A stretch of 10,631 nt of DNA, from assembly GCA_964649825.1 (NCBI GenBank), contig CAZYQW010000085.1, positions 1-10,631 of the forward strand, read 5' to 3'. Source of the DNA: CAZYQW01 sp964649825 (GTDB lineage: Bacteria > Planctomycetota > B15-G4 > JADJEK01). A program made the position numbers and the translations under genes. Within the stretch, counting starts at the first letter, position 1, and each line of letters starts with the position of its first letter. Of this stretch, positions 1-7,546 are shown in pieces. The notes beneath the pieces were generated by a model that ran no database searches, was not told where the DNA came from, and saw only the letters and a program-made list of their open reading frames with translations.

Positions 1-193
1 GCGCCGAGCGAGTTCCGCAGCGAGCCGCCCACGCACCACCCCACCAAATCTCCCCAACGCAACCCCCTCGCCCGCACCCCGAGCGAGGACTGTCCGAGCG
101 AACGCGGCCCGATCGACCCGCTCCGCCCGCCCGACCCCGTCATCAGCACTCTTGCCGTGCTCTTGCCGTGCTCCCGCGAAGACTCGGACACCT
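1..193. other. left-edge region with no recognised gene
   Basis: Several frames stay open here because of the high GC content, but none gives a recognisable protein or has a ribosome-binding site with a start. The octamer CCGAGCGA occurs three times (4-11, 79-86, 94-101). The stretch lies downstream of the minus-strand propeller gene, so it should contain that gene's 3' untranslated end. The only hairpin seen there is weak (AGCAC 145-149 with GTGCT 157-161). The end of a neighbouring gene beyond the window edge cannot be excluded. Confidence 0.4.
149..170. repeat. 11-bp tandem duplication
   Basis: CTCTTGCCGTG occurs twice back to back (149-159 and 160-170), followed by a third CTC. It lies just downstream of the minus-strand stop at 194. 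It looks like a simple slippage duplication. It overlaps the weak 5-bp hairpin 145-161, and no function is suggested. Confidence 0.8.
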
Positions 194-1477
194 CTAGCCC
201 CCGTCGGCGAGCGTCTCGATTCGGTAGAGCGCCGGACCGGTCCGCAGATAGAGCGCGCTTCCCGCGACCGCGGGCGACGCCATCAGCCCGTCGTCGAGCT
301 CGTTCGTCGCGAGGAGGCGGAACTCCGGGCCCGCGGCGATGACGTAGCTCCTCCCTTCCGAATCGAACAGGTAGATGCGCTCACCCAACGCGATCGGCGA
401 GGCCCAGAACTCGCCGCCGAGGCGCTCGCGATACCGCGGCTTGCCGGTGCGCGCGTCCAGACAGGTCAGGATGCCCCCCTCGGAGGCGAAGTACAGCTCG
501 TCACCGACGAGGATCGGCGACGGCGACTTCGGGACGTTCTTGTCGTGACGCCAGACGACGTGGGTGTCGGTGACGTCTCCGGCGCCGTCGCCCCGGACCG
601 CGAGCAGGCTCGCCACGTCGAAGCCAGTCATCAGGAAGACGAGCCCGTGGCCGGCCACCGGCCGAGCGGCCATCGAGTACCCGGGATGACGCACCTTCCA
701 GATCTCCCTCCCGGTCCGGGGCTGGTACGCGATCGTCGCCTCGGCCCCGACCGAGACCAGCCGCGGCTCGTCGCCCGCGTGGATCAAGTACGGAGTGTCG
801 TACGCTTTCCGTTGGTCCGGGCTGAGCGTCCCGTAGTCGGTCGAGCGCGCCGCCTTCCAGGCCGTCTCGCCGGTCTCCGCGTCGAGCGCAATGACGTACT
901 GCTGGTCGCCGCCGTCCTGATGGAAGATCAGGAGGTCGTCCCAGAGGACCGGCGAGGAGCCCGCTCCGACGATGTGATCGATGACCAGGTCGCGGCGCTC
1001 CCAAACCGTCTCGGCCGTGCTCGTGTCGAGACACGCGGTACCGTCGCTCCCGAAGTGGACGAAGACCCGGTCGCCGCGCAGGGTGGGTGAAGGCGACGCG
1101 TAGCTGTTCAACCGGTGGATCTGGGGCGGTGTCTCCACGTCGAACAGCTTGCGGTGGTGCAGCACGGCGCCGCTCGCCTGGTCGATCGCGACGACGAAGC
1201 GCTGACGACCGTCCTCCGTCGCCGTCGTCAGCCAGATGCGGCCGTCCGCGATGACCGGAGTCGACCATCCGCGGCCGCGCAGCGTCGTCTTCCAGGCCAC
1301 GTTCCGGGTCTCGCTCCACTCGAGCGGGAGGTCGCCCGCCGGCACGTGGCCATCCCACGTCGGACCGCGGTAGTCGGGCCAATCGACCCCACGCGCGGGC
1401 ACCGCCGGCGCGGCCGCGAGCGCAGCGGCGAGCACGAACGCATTCCGTCTCTGCCACGGCACGGGTGAACGACGCAT
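194..1477 (-). CDS. secreted PQQ-binding-like beta-propeller repeat protein
   Basis: A 427-residue protein of the PQQ-like (BamB/quinoprotein-type) beta-propeller family. Residues 1-30 form a signal peptide: an Arg-rich start, an Ala/Leu/Val core and a probable cut near PARG. The mature protein opens with DWPDYRGP (32-39), a signature I associate with planctomycete propeller proteins. Propeller strands of the type SPxxxGDxxYF recur near residues 72-82, 128-140, 174-185, 270-282, 318-330, 358-370 and 399-411. DxxTGxxxW-type turns occur near 200-207 and 253-260. This is consistent with a seven- or eight-bladed propeller filling the chain. The ATG at 1477 is preceded by GGAG five bases upstream. 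An overlapping ATG at 1487 is out of frame. The protein should act outside the cytoplasmic membrane. Whether it binds PQQ, is an enzyme or is a scaffold cannot be told, because no cytochrome or catalytic domain is attached. It is divergent from the large secreted protein at 1705, with 227 bp between. Confidence 0.9.
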   Translation of the reverse strand: MRRSPVPWQRRNAFVLAAALAAAPAVPARGVDWPDYRGPTWDGHVPAGDLPLEWSETRNVAWKTTLRGRGWSTPVIADGRIWLTTATEDGRQRFVVAIDQASGAVLHHRKLFDVETPPQIHRLNSYASPSPTLRGDRVFVHFGSDGTACLDTSTAETVWERRDLVIDHIVGAGSSPVLWDDLLIFHQDGGDQQYVIALDAETGETAWKAARSTDYGTLSPDQRKAYDTPYLIHAGDEPRLVSVGAEATIAYQPRTGREIWKVRHPGYSMAARPVAGHGLVFLMTGFDVASLLAVRGDGAGDVTDTHVVWRHDKNVPKSPSPILVGDELYFASEGGILTCLDARTGKPRYRERLGGEFWASPIALGERIYLFDSEGRSYVIAAGPEFRLLATNELDDGLMASPAVAGSALYLRTGPALYRIETLADGG

Positions 1478-1507
1478 CGGCGCTCCATCGGGTCGGGACC
1501 GGCCGGC

Positions 1508-1513
1508 ATGATA
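1508..1513 (-). promoter_or_regulatory. possible -10 box of the propeller gene
   Basis: On the minus strand this reads TATCAT (five of six matches to TATAAT), ending 30 bases before the ATG at 1477. No good -35 box is visible at 16-18 bases, and a GTGACG-like hexamer is 20 bases away. The rest of the 227-bp divergent spacer (1478-1704) shows no other clear signal. Confidence 0.3.
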
Positions 1514-1691
1514 GCTCGTTCGCTCCCGCCCGGCGTCACGCGTCCGTCACAGGTCGCCGCGGGGAGTCGCTCGAATTCGTGGCTTGGCCCGCGAAACCCC
1601 GTTCCTTCGTCACTCCTGGCGCGTCTTGTCCGCGGGCCGCCGCCCATGACCTCGATCCATCACTGCCCATCCCCCCCCAACCCCACGATCT

Positions 1692-1698
1692 GGAGGAG
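1692..1698 (+). promoter_or_regulatory. ribosome-binding site of the 1289-residue secreted protein
   Basis: GGAGGAG lies six bases before the ATG at 1705. This nearly ideal Shine-Dalgarno sequence sets the start there, although the frame stays open upstream to 1465. The upstream 80 codons overlap the start of the divergent propeller gene and give no protein-like sequence. The signal peptide begins exactly at 1705. Confidence 0.85.
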
Positions 1699-1704
1699 AT
1701 TCCG

Positions 1705-4700
1705 ATGAGATTCGTGTTCACTGTGCTCGCCGTGTCGATCCTGTCGCCGGCCGCGCCGTCGCAGATCTACCGGTTCGACATGGGGCCCGACGGCGCTCCG
1801 TCGGACGTCGAGTCGACCTGGCTGCCGGTCAAGCCGGACACGCTCTACAACAGCGTGCAAACGCCGCACTACGGTTGGGACGGCGCGAGCGCCGCGCCGG
1901 AGGGTACGAAGAGCTGGCCGGAGCTGCACGCGAACATCGCGCACACCTCGAAGGACGCCGTCTTGAAGGACTCGGTCGTCACGACGACGAAGAACGAGTG
2001 CGTGTTCCGCGTCGACCTCGGTCCCGGCAGCTACCGCTTCGTTGCGTACCTCGGCGACGTCGGAGCCCCGAACGAAGTCTGCAGCTTGGGGACGTCCAAC
2101 ACGCCGCTGGAGGGCCTCGAGATCGCGGTCGACACCGGCAACCCCGCGTCCACGACGGTCGTGGCGAGCGGACTGGTGTCGCGCACGATGATGTCCAAGG
2201 CGGCCGGCGACGAGTTCGAGAAGTTCAGTGCGTCCGGCGAGTGCATGCCGACGTCGAGCGGAGGCTACCTGAAGCACCGGTTCTCGTTCACCGTCCCCGC
2301 CGGCGGCACGAGCGTCGGCATCCACTTCCGCGCGGGCACGTCGGTCGGGAGCCACAACTCGATCCAAGGCCTCGAGGTCTACGCCGCGCTTCCGTTCCCC
2401 ATCGGCTACGACCACGGGCTCGACATGTTGGTCGATCGGCTCGGCTCGACCGACGTCGAAGTGACCGAGTTCCTCGCCGCGATGGGCATCCACGATTACG
2501 TTGCCGCTCACGATGCCGCGGTCCTGATCGGCGACACCTTGACCAAGGCGACCGCCCTGCTGTGGCTCGTCGGGTGGCTCGACGGGTCCGAGGAGGCGCG
2601 CCTCGACCCCGCCACCAACGCCGACGTGTACGACCCCCGCGACCTGGACCTCGACGTGGCGATCGGTCTGCTCGAGTCCTTGGCCCCGAGCGACGTCCGC
2701 GTGGCGGAGCTGCTCGACAACGCGCGTGACTTCAAGCTGGCGCGATTCCACGACCGCGCGCGCGGCTATGACGATTCGCTGATTCCGGGTTCGCTCCAGA
2801 CGATGGGCAAGATCACCGGGATCGTCCGCAACCTCGGCGCGGCGGAGCTCCTCTATCGTCAGATCCAGGGCGACCTCTTCGACGCCGATGACCCGACGAT
2901 CGAAACGAGTCCGCTCTACCCCCGTTCCGAGTATCTCCGCGCGGTGCAGTACTATGGACGCGCGACGAAGCTCGGCCCGAATGGCGCCGGCATGCCCAAG
3001 AACCCGACCAACTACTGGCACGAGATCATCGCTCGCATCGCGAATCGCGGCGACCTCTTCCCGAAGGCGGCGACCGCGCGCATGTTCCATTGGATCGCAG
3101 AGGCTTATCCGAACCTGGACGACGATCCGATCGTCAGCCATTGGCAAGGCAACCTGCCCCACACGTACCATCCATCGGAGGTCTGGTGGACCGAGTTCCT
3201 GGCGCCGGAGGACACGTCGTCGGCCCCGGACTGGGCACGGCACATGCGCGCGTACCTTCACTCGTCGAACGAGGCGACGCGTTGGTGGACGACGCGACGC
3301 CTCCTCGACGGCGAGCTCGGCACCGGCGACGGCGACGACATCGAGCTGGTGGCGAACCTCTGGGTGGTTCCGCGGGCGTACTCGCCGGATACGACCTACG
3401 AGGCGGAGTCGGAGACACAGGCGGACCTGCGGCACGCGAACGATATCGTCCTGTTCGGACCGAACGTCGATCCGATCCAAGGCTACTTCAAGGGCGCCGG
3501 CGACGTCGAGCACGCGGGCGAGTACACCAACAACCCCCTGTTCGCGATGCTCCCCGCCCGCTACGGCGACCCGAACTACCTCGAGTTCCCGATGCGGATC
3601 CTGCGCAACACGTTCACGACCGACGACGCACCGTGGTGGAAGGACATCGACACGACGAGCAGCGAGCAGTGGCACTTCCGGAGCTACGTCTTCGGCGCCT
3701 CGGCCGTCCAAGAGACGAGCTCGGGCAACCCTTACACGCAGGACATGCCGATCAACCTCCGATCGATCATTCCGGTCCTGTTCCTCCTCGACTACGGCCA
3801 AGACACGCTCGTCATCGATCAGGTCGTCAAGCTCGCGAAGTCGTGGCGAACCGCGGCGCTGACCCCGTACGGATCCGCGCCGAAAGAGAAGCCGATCGGC
3901 ATCCCTCCGGCGGGCCTCAGGACCGACGCGGCCAACTACGGCGTCTACGGCGTCTTCGACGCTGGAGAGCAGAAGTGGTGGAGCAACGGTTACGACTCCG
4001 CGCCGGATCGGCTCGGTTACGTCTACACCCTGCTCTACTCGGCGTACCGGTACTCGCCGGAACCACTGAGCACTCGGGTCGAATACCTCCGACCGATCTA
4101 CGAGGCCGGCACGTTCATCAAGAGCACGGCCGGCGACCCGACCACGACGCCGGGAACCTCCGCCTGGTCGGCGGGGGTCTACCAGAAGGTGGTCGCCACG
4201 AGCTTCTTCGAGGCGCGCGACGCGTTGTACACCCACTTCGTCACGACCCAGGCCGGACAGGACTCCTACGACCACTGGATGCGGAACGCCGGCACGGGGT
4301 TCGTCAAGTTCGTGCTGCTCGAGAACAAGGCGGTGGTCTCCACCATCATGCAGACGGGAAACGACTGGCTGTCGTACTTCTGGCCGCTCGGAACCTCGAC
4401 CGTCGCGTACAACGACCGCGCCTACCTTCAAGTGCAGGGCACCCTCGGCGAGCTCTACTCGTTCATGACCGGAGGCCTCGGCACGAACCACACCCGTCCG
4501 ATCGTGACCTGGGAGAACCGGGACTCGACGCCGGTATCGCCGGTCGACATCGCGCCCCTGGTGAATCTGAAGCCGGACCACGACGGGACCCAGTTGATCC
4601 TGCTCGTCTACAACTTCGGCGCGGCGGCGGACGACGTCACGTTCCGGATCTGGGACCGCATGAAGTTCGGCTCCTACCGGGTTCGCTGGGGCCTCGCCGA

Positions 4701-5574
4701 CGCGCAAGACTTGCCGACGCTTCCGGCGAGCGTGGCTACGTTCACGTACGACCGGCCCGGGTCCCTGTGCACGGTCCAGAACGTCCCGAAGGACCAGGTG
4801 ACGTCGATCCACCTGACGCTGCTGAACGAGGATCCAGCCCCGGCCGTCGATCGACCCGACCCCGCGGTCGGTCTCCGCGACGCCGCGTGGAACGCGGACA
4901 AGTCGGGCATCTTCGTCAAGGTCCACAACGTCGGCCGCCAGGCCACGAACGGATCCGTTCTCGTGGAGTGCCGTCAGAACGGCGTTCCGCTCGGCTCGAA
5001 CAGCGTGTCGAGCATTCCGGCTCCGTCGGCGCTCTACCCCTCGCGCAGCCCGGATGTCCCCGTCGCGACCCCCGGGGTCGACCCGGCCAAAGCGGTCGAG
5101 CTCTTCCTCACCTACAACGACACGATGGGCGAGATCTCGACGGTGAACAACGTCGCGGTCGGCGTCGTTCCCGCCGAGCGGCTGATCCAGTACGGGAACG
5201 CGTGCTCGGGATGCTCGGGGCCGATCCCGCAGATCGGCGCGAACTCCGATCCGTACGTCGGGAACGGGACCTTCGCGATCGAGCTCACGAACGGCCCGAC
5301 CGGCTCGAGCGTCGAAGCGTGGCTCTTCAGCAGCTTGAGCTCGGGCAGCGCGCCGTACAAGTGCGGCCAGTTCCTGGTGGGACCGCTCACCATCGATCCT
5401 GTCGTCTTCGACATCTCGCTGACCGGATCCGTGTCGGTCCCGCTCCCGCTCCTGAACCCCGCGCTCGCGGGAGCGCACGCGTTCTTCCAGTGGATCGTCA
5501 TCGACTCGAGCTCGGCCCCGACCTGCTATTCGCTCTCGAGCGGTCTCGAGATGGTCGTCGACGACGCGTTCTGA
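1705..5574 (+). CDS. large secreted multidomain protein, malectin-like N-terminus, CARDB-like and C-terminal Cys domain, core unknown
   Basis: A 1289-residue exported protein of unknown function. Residues 1-19 are a short signal peptide, with a probable cut at APS|Q. Residues 20-230 resemble the malectin/galactose-binding-like module of planctomycete carbohydrate-active proteins: YRFDMGP at the start, then YGWDG, then FRVDLGPGSYRF, ending in GLEVYA. Residues about 230-942 are unrecognised and mostly helical, with WW pairs at 494-495, 527-528, 644-645 and 758-759. The helix content and aromatics could suit an alpha/alpha-toroid lyase or hydrolase, but I see no catalytic motif, so this is only a guess. 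Residues 945-1042 are beta-rich. Residues 1049-1155 look like a CARDB/Ig-like module (VKVHNVGRQAT, LTYNDTMGEISTVNN). Residues 1163-1289 form a terminal domain with cysteines 1167, 1170, 1220 and 1274, resembling the YGxGCPGxxG domains at the ends of Saltatorellus-type secreted proteins. The start is fixed by GGAGGAG. A role in binding or degrading an extracellular polysaccharide is inferred from the N-terminal module only. Confidence 0.9.
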   Translation: MRFVFTVLAVSILSPAAPSQIYRFDMGPDGAPSDVESTWLPVKPDTLYNSVQTPHYGWDGASAAPEGTKSWPELHANIAHTSKDAVLKDSVVTTTKNECVFRVDLGPGSYRFVAYLGDVGAPNEVCSLGTSNTPLEGLEIAVDTGNPASTTVVASGLVSRTMMSKAAGDEFEKFSASGECMPTSSGGYLKHRFSFTVPAGGTSVGIHFRAGTSVGSHNSIQGLEVYAALPFPIGYDHGLDMLVDRLGSTDVEVTEFLAAMGIHDYVAAHDAAVLIGDTLTKATALLWLVGWLDGSEEARLDPATNADVYDPRDLDLDVAIGLLESLAPSDVRVAELLDNARDFKLARFHDRARGYDDSLIPGSLQTMGKITGIVRNLGAAELLYRQIQGDLFDADDPTIETSPLYPRSEYLRAVQYYGRATKLGPNGAGMPKNPTNYWHEIIARIANRGDLFPKAATARMFHWIAEAYPNLDDDPIVSHWQGNLPHTYHPSEVWWTEFLAPEDTSSAPDWARHMRAYLHSSNEATRWWTTRRLLDGELGTGDGDDIELVANLWVVPRAYSPDTTYEAESETQADLRHANDIVLFGPNVDPIQGYFKGAGDVEHAGEYTNNPLFAMLPARYGDPNYLEFPMRILRNTFTTDDAPWWKDIDTTSSEQWHFRSYVFGASAVQETSSGNPYTQDMPINLRSIIPVLFLLDYGQDTLVIDQVVKLAKSWRTAALTPYGSAPKEKPIGIPPAGLRTDAANYGVYGVFDAGEQKWWSNGYDSAPDRLGYVYTLLYSAYRYSPEPLSTRVEYLRPIYEAGTFIKSTAGDPTTTPGTSAWSAGVYQKVVATSFFEARDALYTHFVTTQAGQDSYDHWMRNAGTGFVKFVLLENKAVVSTIMQTGNDWLSYFWPLGTSTVAYNDRAYLQVQGTLGELYSFMTGGLGTNHTRPIVTWENRDSTPVSPVDIAPLVNLKPDHDGTQLILLVYNFGAAADDVTFRIWDRMKFGSYRVRWGLADAQDLPTLPASVATFTYDRPGSLCTVQNVPKDQVTSIHLTLLNEDPAPAVDRPDPAVGLRDAAWNADKSGIFVKVHNVGRQATNGSVLVECRQNGVPLGSNSVSSIPAPSALYPSRSPDVPVATPGVDPAKAVELFLTYNDTMGEISTVNNVAVGVVPAERLIQYGNACSGCSGPIPQIGANSDPYVGNGTFAIELTNGPTGSSVEAWLFSSLSSGSAPYKCGQFLVGPLTIDPVVFDISLTGSVSVPLPLLNPALAGAHAFFQWIVIDSSSAPTCYSLSSGLEMVVDDAF

Positions 5575-5589
5575 CGACGCTGCCGTTCC

Positions 5590-5623
5590 GTCGGAGCGGC
5601 GGCCCTTCCGGCGCCGCTCCGAC
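5590..5623. terminator. perfect 12-bp inverted repeat, probable transcription end
   Basis: GTCGGAGCGGCG (5590-5601) and CGCCGCTCCGAC (5612-5623) pair perfectly around a 10-base loop. The repeat lies 16 bases after the stop of the 1289-residue protein and 45 bases beyond the 3' end of the oppositely transcribed tRNA-Thr. Its position suits a two-way terminator. Neither side has a T run, so it is not a classical intrinsic terminator. It could instead be an RNA-stabilising 3' hairpin. Confidence 0.55.
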
Positions 5624-5668
5624 CTCGCCCCCGCGCGCGAGGCTCGCTGGGCCGCGAGATCGAAGAAA

Positions 5669-5743
5669 TGGAGCCGGGGATGAGAATCGAACTCACAACC
5701 CCCGCTTTACGAAAGCGGTGCTCTACCGTTGAGCTACCCCGGC
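5669..5743 (-). tRNA. tRNA-Thr (anticodon CGT), CCA encoded
   Basis: A complete cloverleaf can be read on the minus strand. The acceptor arms are GCCGGGG and CCCCGGC (5743-5737 and 5679-5673). The D arm is GCTC-AACGGTA-GAGC. The anticodon arm is CCGCT-TTCGTAA-AGCGG. The variable region is five bases. The T arm is GTGAG-TTCGATT-CTCAT with one G-U pair. The discriminator base is T, and CCA is encoded at 5671-5669. The loop gives anticodon CGT, reading ACG threonine codons. The known threonine identity elements G1-C72, C2-G71, G35 and U36 are all present. The body is 72 bases plus CCA. It lies 85 bases after mqnD on the same strand, immediately behind a strong hairpin. Confidence 0.96.
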
Positions 5744-5783
5744 TCGTCCGCGCCGCGGGGCGACCCCGCGGCGATGAGCCGGG
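5738..5783 (-). promoter_or_regulatory. stable hairpin between mqnD and tRNA-Thr, overlapping the tRNA 5' end
   Basis: CGCCGCGGGG (5751-5760) and CCCCGCGGCG (5764-5773) form a perfect 10-bp stem with a three-base loop. Outside it, CCCGGCTC (5738-5745) can pair with GAGCCGGG (5776-5783). The whole is a two-part stem of 18 bp with a small internal loop. The arm 5738-5745 contains six of the seven bases of the tRNA 5' acceptor strand, so this fold competes with the tRNA fold. It may be an end signal for mqnD, a block to read-through, or a processing element. No T run follows it. A T6 run on the minus strand (5813-5808) lies just after the mqnD stop, with no stem before it. Confidence 0.6.
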
Positions 5784-5828
5784 AGTTCTAGCAGATCCCC
5801 CGGCGCCAAAAAAGAGCCCTTCCGCGCT

Positions 5829-6707
5829 TCAGCCGCCAACCCGCTCGCCGGGCCCCGGCTCCGTCTGCGGAACGAAGTCCAACGCCACCCCGCGCGGCAC
5901 CAACCCCGCCGCGGCGCCGGCCTCGAGCAGCTCCACCGCGGCCGCGCGGCCCTCGTCACCGAGGTCGATGGTGAATCGGTTCACGTACATCCCCACGAAC
6001 CGGTCGTTCGTCCAGTCATCGATCCCGCGCCCGAACTGCTGCGCATACGCCAGGGCCTCCCCTCGATTCTCCAGCCCCCACTCGATGGAGCGCCGCAGGA
6101 CCCGCTGGATCTTCGACTGCACCTCCTCCGGAAGGTCGCGCCGCACCGCGTTCACGCCGAGGGGAAGAGGAAGCCCGCCGTGGTTCAGCTTCCACCACTC
6201 GCCGAGATCCTCGACCTTGTACATGCCGTGATTGGCGAACGTGATCTGCCCCTCATGGATCAAGAGGCCCGTCTCGATCTCTCCGGCCACGATCGCGGGG
6301 AGGATCTGATCGAACGGCATCACCTTGGTCTTCACGTTCGGGGCGTAAAGCTTGAGAACGAGGAAGGCGGTCGTCCGCTCGCCGGGCACGTGGATCAGGG
6401 TGTCCACTCCGAGCTCGTCCTCGATGAAGACGCGGTTCGAGACGATCAGGGGCCCGTAGCCGTCCCCCACCGACGCCCCGCAGCTCGTCAGCCGATAGCG
6501 ATCCGCGAGGAACGCGTACGCGAAGAGCGACAACGCCGTGACGTCGAGCTCCCGGTTCTCGGCGCGCTCGTTCAGGGTCTGGATGTCCTGGAGGACGTGC
6601 TCGAACTCGAGACCCTCGGTGTCGATCTTGTCCTTGGCCAACGCGCAGAACATGAACGCGTCGTCGGGATCCGGGCTGTGACCGAGCGTGAGTTTCTGCG
6701 TGACCAT
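5829..6707 (-). CDS. mqnD: 1,4-dihydroxy-6-naphthoate synthase (MqnD), futalosine menaquinone pathway
   Basis: A 292-residue cytoplasmic enzyme with a periplasmic-binding-protein-like fold. In the futalosine pathway MqnD converts cyclic dehypoxanthinyl futalosine into 1,4-dihydroxy-6-naphthoate, a precursor of menaquinone. The family signatures are clear: LGHSPDPDDAFMF (8-20), GASVGDGYGP (77-86) and HEGQITF (151-157). The histidine of HEGQ is the proposed catalytic base in characterised MqnD enzymes. MqnA, the related chorismate dehydratase, lacks this HEGQ pattern, so MqnD is preferred. The length is normal for the family. The frame runs further upstream, but the ATG at 6707 starts a normal family N-terminus, and the upstream residues (about 100) read into the 3' end of the B3/B4 gene. 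The ribosome-binding site is weak (AGGAA about 11 bases upstream). No other mqn gene is present. It lies 106 bp after the B3/B4 protein gene on the same strand. Confidence 0.93.
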   Translation of the reverse strand: MVTQKLTLGHSPDPDDAFMFCALAKDKIDTEGLEFEHVLQDIQTLNERAENRELDVTALSLFAYAFLADRYRLTSCGASVGDGYGPLIVSNRVFIEDELGVDTLIHVPGERTTAFLVLKLYAPNVKTKVMPFDQILPAIVAGEIETGLLIHEGQITFANHGMYKVEDLGEWWKLNHGGLPLPLGVNAVRRDLPEEVQSKIQRVLRRSIEWGLENRGEALAYAQQFGRGIDDWTNDRFVGMYVNRFTIDLGDEGRAAAVELLEAGAAAGLVPRGVALDFVPQTEPGPGERVGG

Positions 6708-6742
6708 CGTGGTGGATTCCTGACCAACTGGGCAAACCGGCG

Positions 6743-6771
6743 AGTCTATCCCATCGACCCGATCAATCGAA
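6743..6771 (-). promoter_or_regulatory. possible sigma-70-like promoter of mqnD
   Basis: On the minus strand TTCGAT (6771-6766), a 17-base spacer and TAGACT (6748-6743) are arranged like -35 and -10 boxes, ending 35 bases before the ATG at 6707. The -10 matches four of six consensus bases. The -35 matches only two. It would let mqnD be transcribed apart from the genes before it. Confidence 0.25.
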
Positions 6772-6813
6772 GCGTCGCGCCCGATCCGTCGGTTCCGGCG
6801 CGGGCCCTTATGT

Positions 6814-7476
6814 CTAGGACGGCAGCACGATCCCCTCCTCGACCGCGGCTCCCAAGTGGCGGGTGAAGAGGTCTTCGGCCTCGCGAAGCGTGTCCCACAG
6901 ATCGGCCTCATCGACCCGGCCCGGTGCGAAGACCAGGAACAGGAGGGCGCGGGTGTCCGGGCCGACCTGTGCGCGACGGGAGTCGCGCGTCGGATTGCCG
7001 AACGGACCCATCGCGTCACAGACGGCGATCCGTCCCTCGAGATGGACCACGTCCCCCGAGTTCGTCTCGTACTCCTCGCCCGCCCGTCCGAGTCGGATCT
7101 CGACGTCCCCGCGAAGCGGCGCCCGGTCGTACAGCCCGACCGGGAGCAGCCGGCGGAGCTGGACCAAGTTCGCCGCGTCGACCGCGGCGTTGATCGCGGG
7201 AAACGGCTGGCCGCGGAGGGCGCGGCGGAGCAGCGCCTCCGACGAGGGCCTCGTCTTCGTCGGGTCGATGCCGAGGGAGCGGTAGAGCTCGCGCGCGGCC
7301 GCCACGCCGGGAATCGATCCGACGTCGAAGTCGCGATAGGCGGATCGGTACGAGTCGGCCGCCCGGGCGGCTTCCGCCGCGAGCGACTCGTCGCCCTGGG
7401 CCACTCGCGCGTCCTGGAGCGCGAGCAGGCCGACCCGCAGCGCTCCCTCCAGGACGCGATCGATGCGCGCGTTCAC
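6814..7476 (-). CDS. B3/B4 tRNA-binding domain protein (PheT-like, COG3382 type)
   Basis: A 220-residue protein carrying a free-standing B3/B4 domain, the fold found in the beta subunit of phenylalanyl-tRNA synthetase, where it takes part in editing. The family pattern is evident: LYRSLGIDPTKTRPSSEALL (64-83), PAINAAVDAANL (93-104), LPVGLYDRAPLRGDVEIRLG (111-130), then AMGPFGNPTRDSRRAQVG (155-172). There is no synthetase catalytic core and no anticodon-binding domain. Stand-alone members are suspected of trans-editing or RNA/amino-acid binding, but their substrate is generally unknown. The start is GTG at 7476, chosen because AAGGA lies eight bases upstream and the family N-terminus fits. It lies 70 bp after the LON-domain gene and 106 bp before mqnD. 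A link with the tRNA-Thr gene downstream is possible but only suggested by position. Confidence 0.88.
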   Translation of the reverse strand: MNARIDRVLEGALRVGLLALQDARVAQGDESLAAEAARAADSYRSAYRDFDVGSIPGVAAARELYRSLGIDPTKTRPSSEALLRRALRGQPFPAINAAVDAANLVQLRRLLPVGLYDRAPLRGDVEIRLGRAGEEYETNSGDVVHLEGRIAVCDAMGPFGNPTRDSRRAQVGPDTRALLFLVFAPGRVDEADLWDTLREAEDLFTRHLGAAVEEGIVLPS

Positions 7477-7546
7477 GAGGCGTGTCCTTCGACCCCGCGT
7501 GCGCCCCCGCGGCGTGGCAATCGTGGCACGAGGAGGCGGCGCAGGA

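Noticed and set aside
1465..1704. An 80-codon N-terminal extension of the large secreted protein
   Set aside because: It would overlap the divergent propeller gene start and hide the signal peptide. GGAGGAG before the ATG at 1705 decides the start.
1660..5478. A 1272-codon open frame on the minus strand, opposite the large secreted protein
   Set aside because: It is antisense to a protein with a signal peptide, recognisable domains and an ideal ribosome-binding site. Its translation is Arg/Val/Asp-rich low-complexity sequence, typical of antisense frames in GC-rich genes.
3090..5732. An 880-codon plus-strand frame overlapping the large protein gene in another frame and running into the tRNA
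   Set aside because: The product is Arg/Pro/Gly-rich with no domain. It overlaps the tRNA-Thr gene, and no ribosome-binding site was identified for it.
5669..5743. tRNA-Thr as an attachment site for an integrated element
   Set aside because: No integrase gene and no second copy of the tRNA 3' end with CCA are seen in the window. The only near copy (5776-5783) is inverted with respect to the tRNA 5' strand and short.
5808..5813. An A6/T6 run after mqnD as an intrinsic terminator
   Set aside because: No GC-rich stem lies directly before the T run on the minus strand. The strong hairpin lies after it, so the usual order is missing.
6708..7019. A longer MqnD starting at 7019
   Set aside because: The added 104 residues overlap the end of the B3/B4 gene and do not resemble MqnD. 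The conserved LGHSPDPDD block is normally near the N-terminus.
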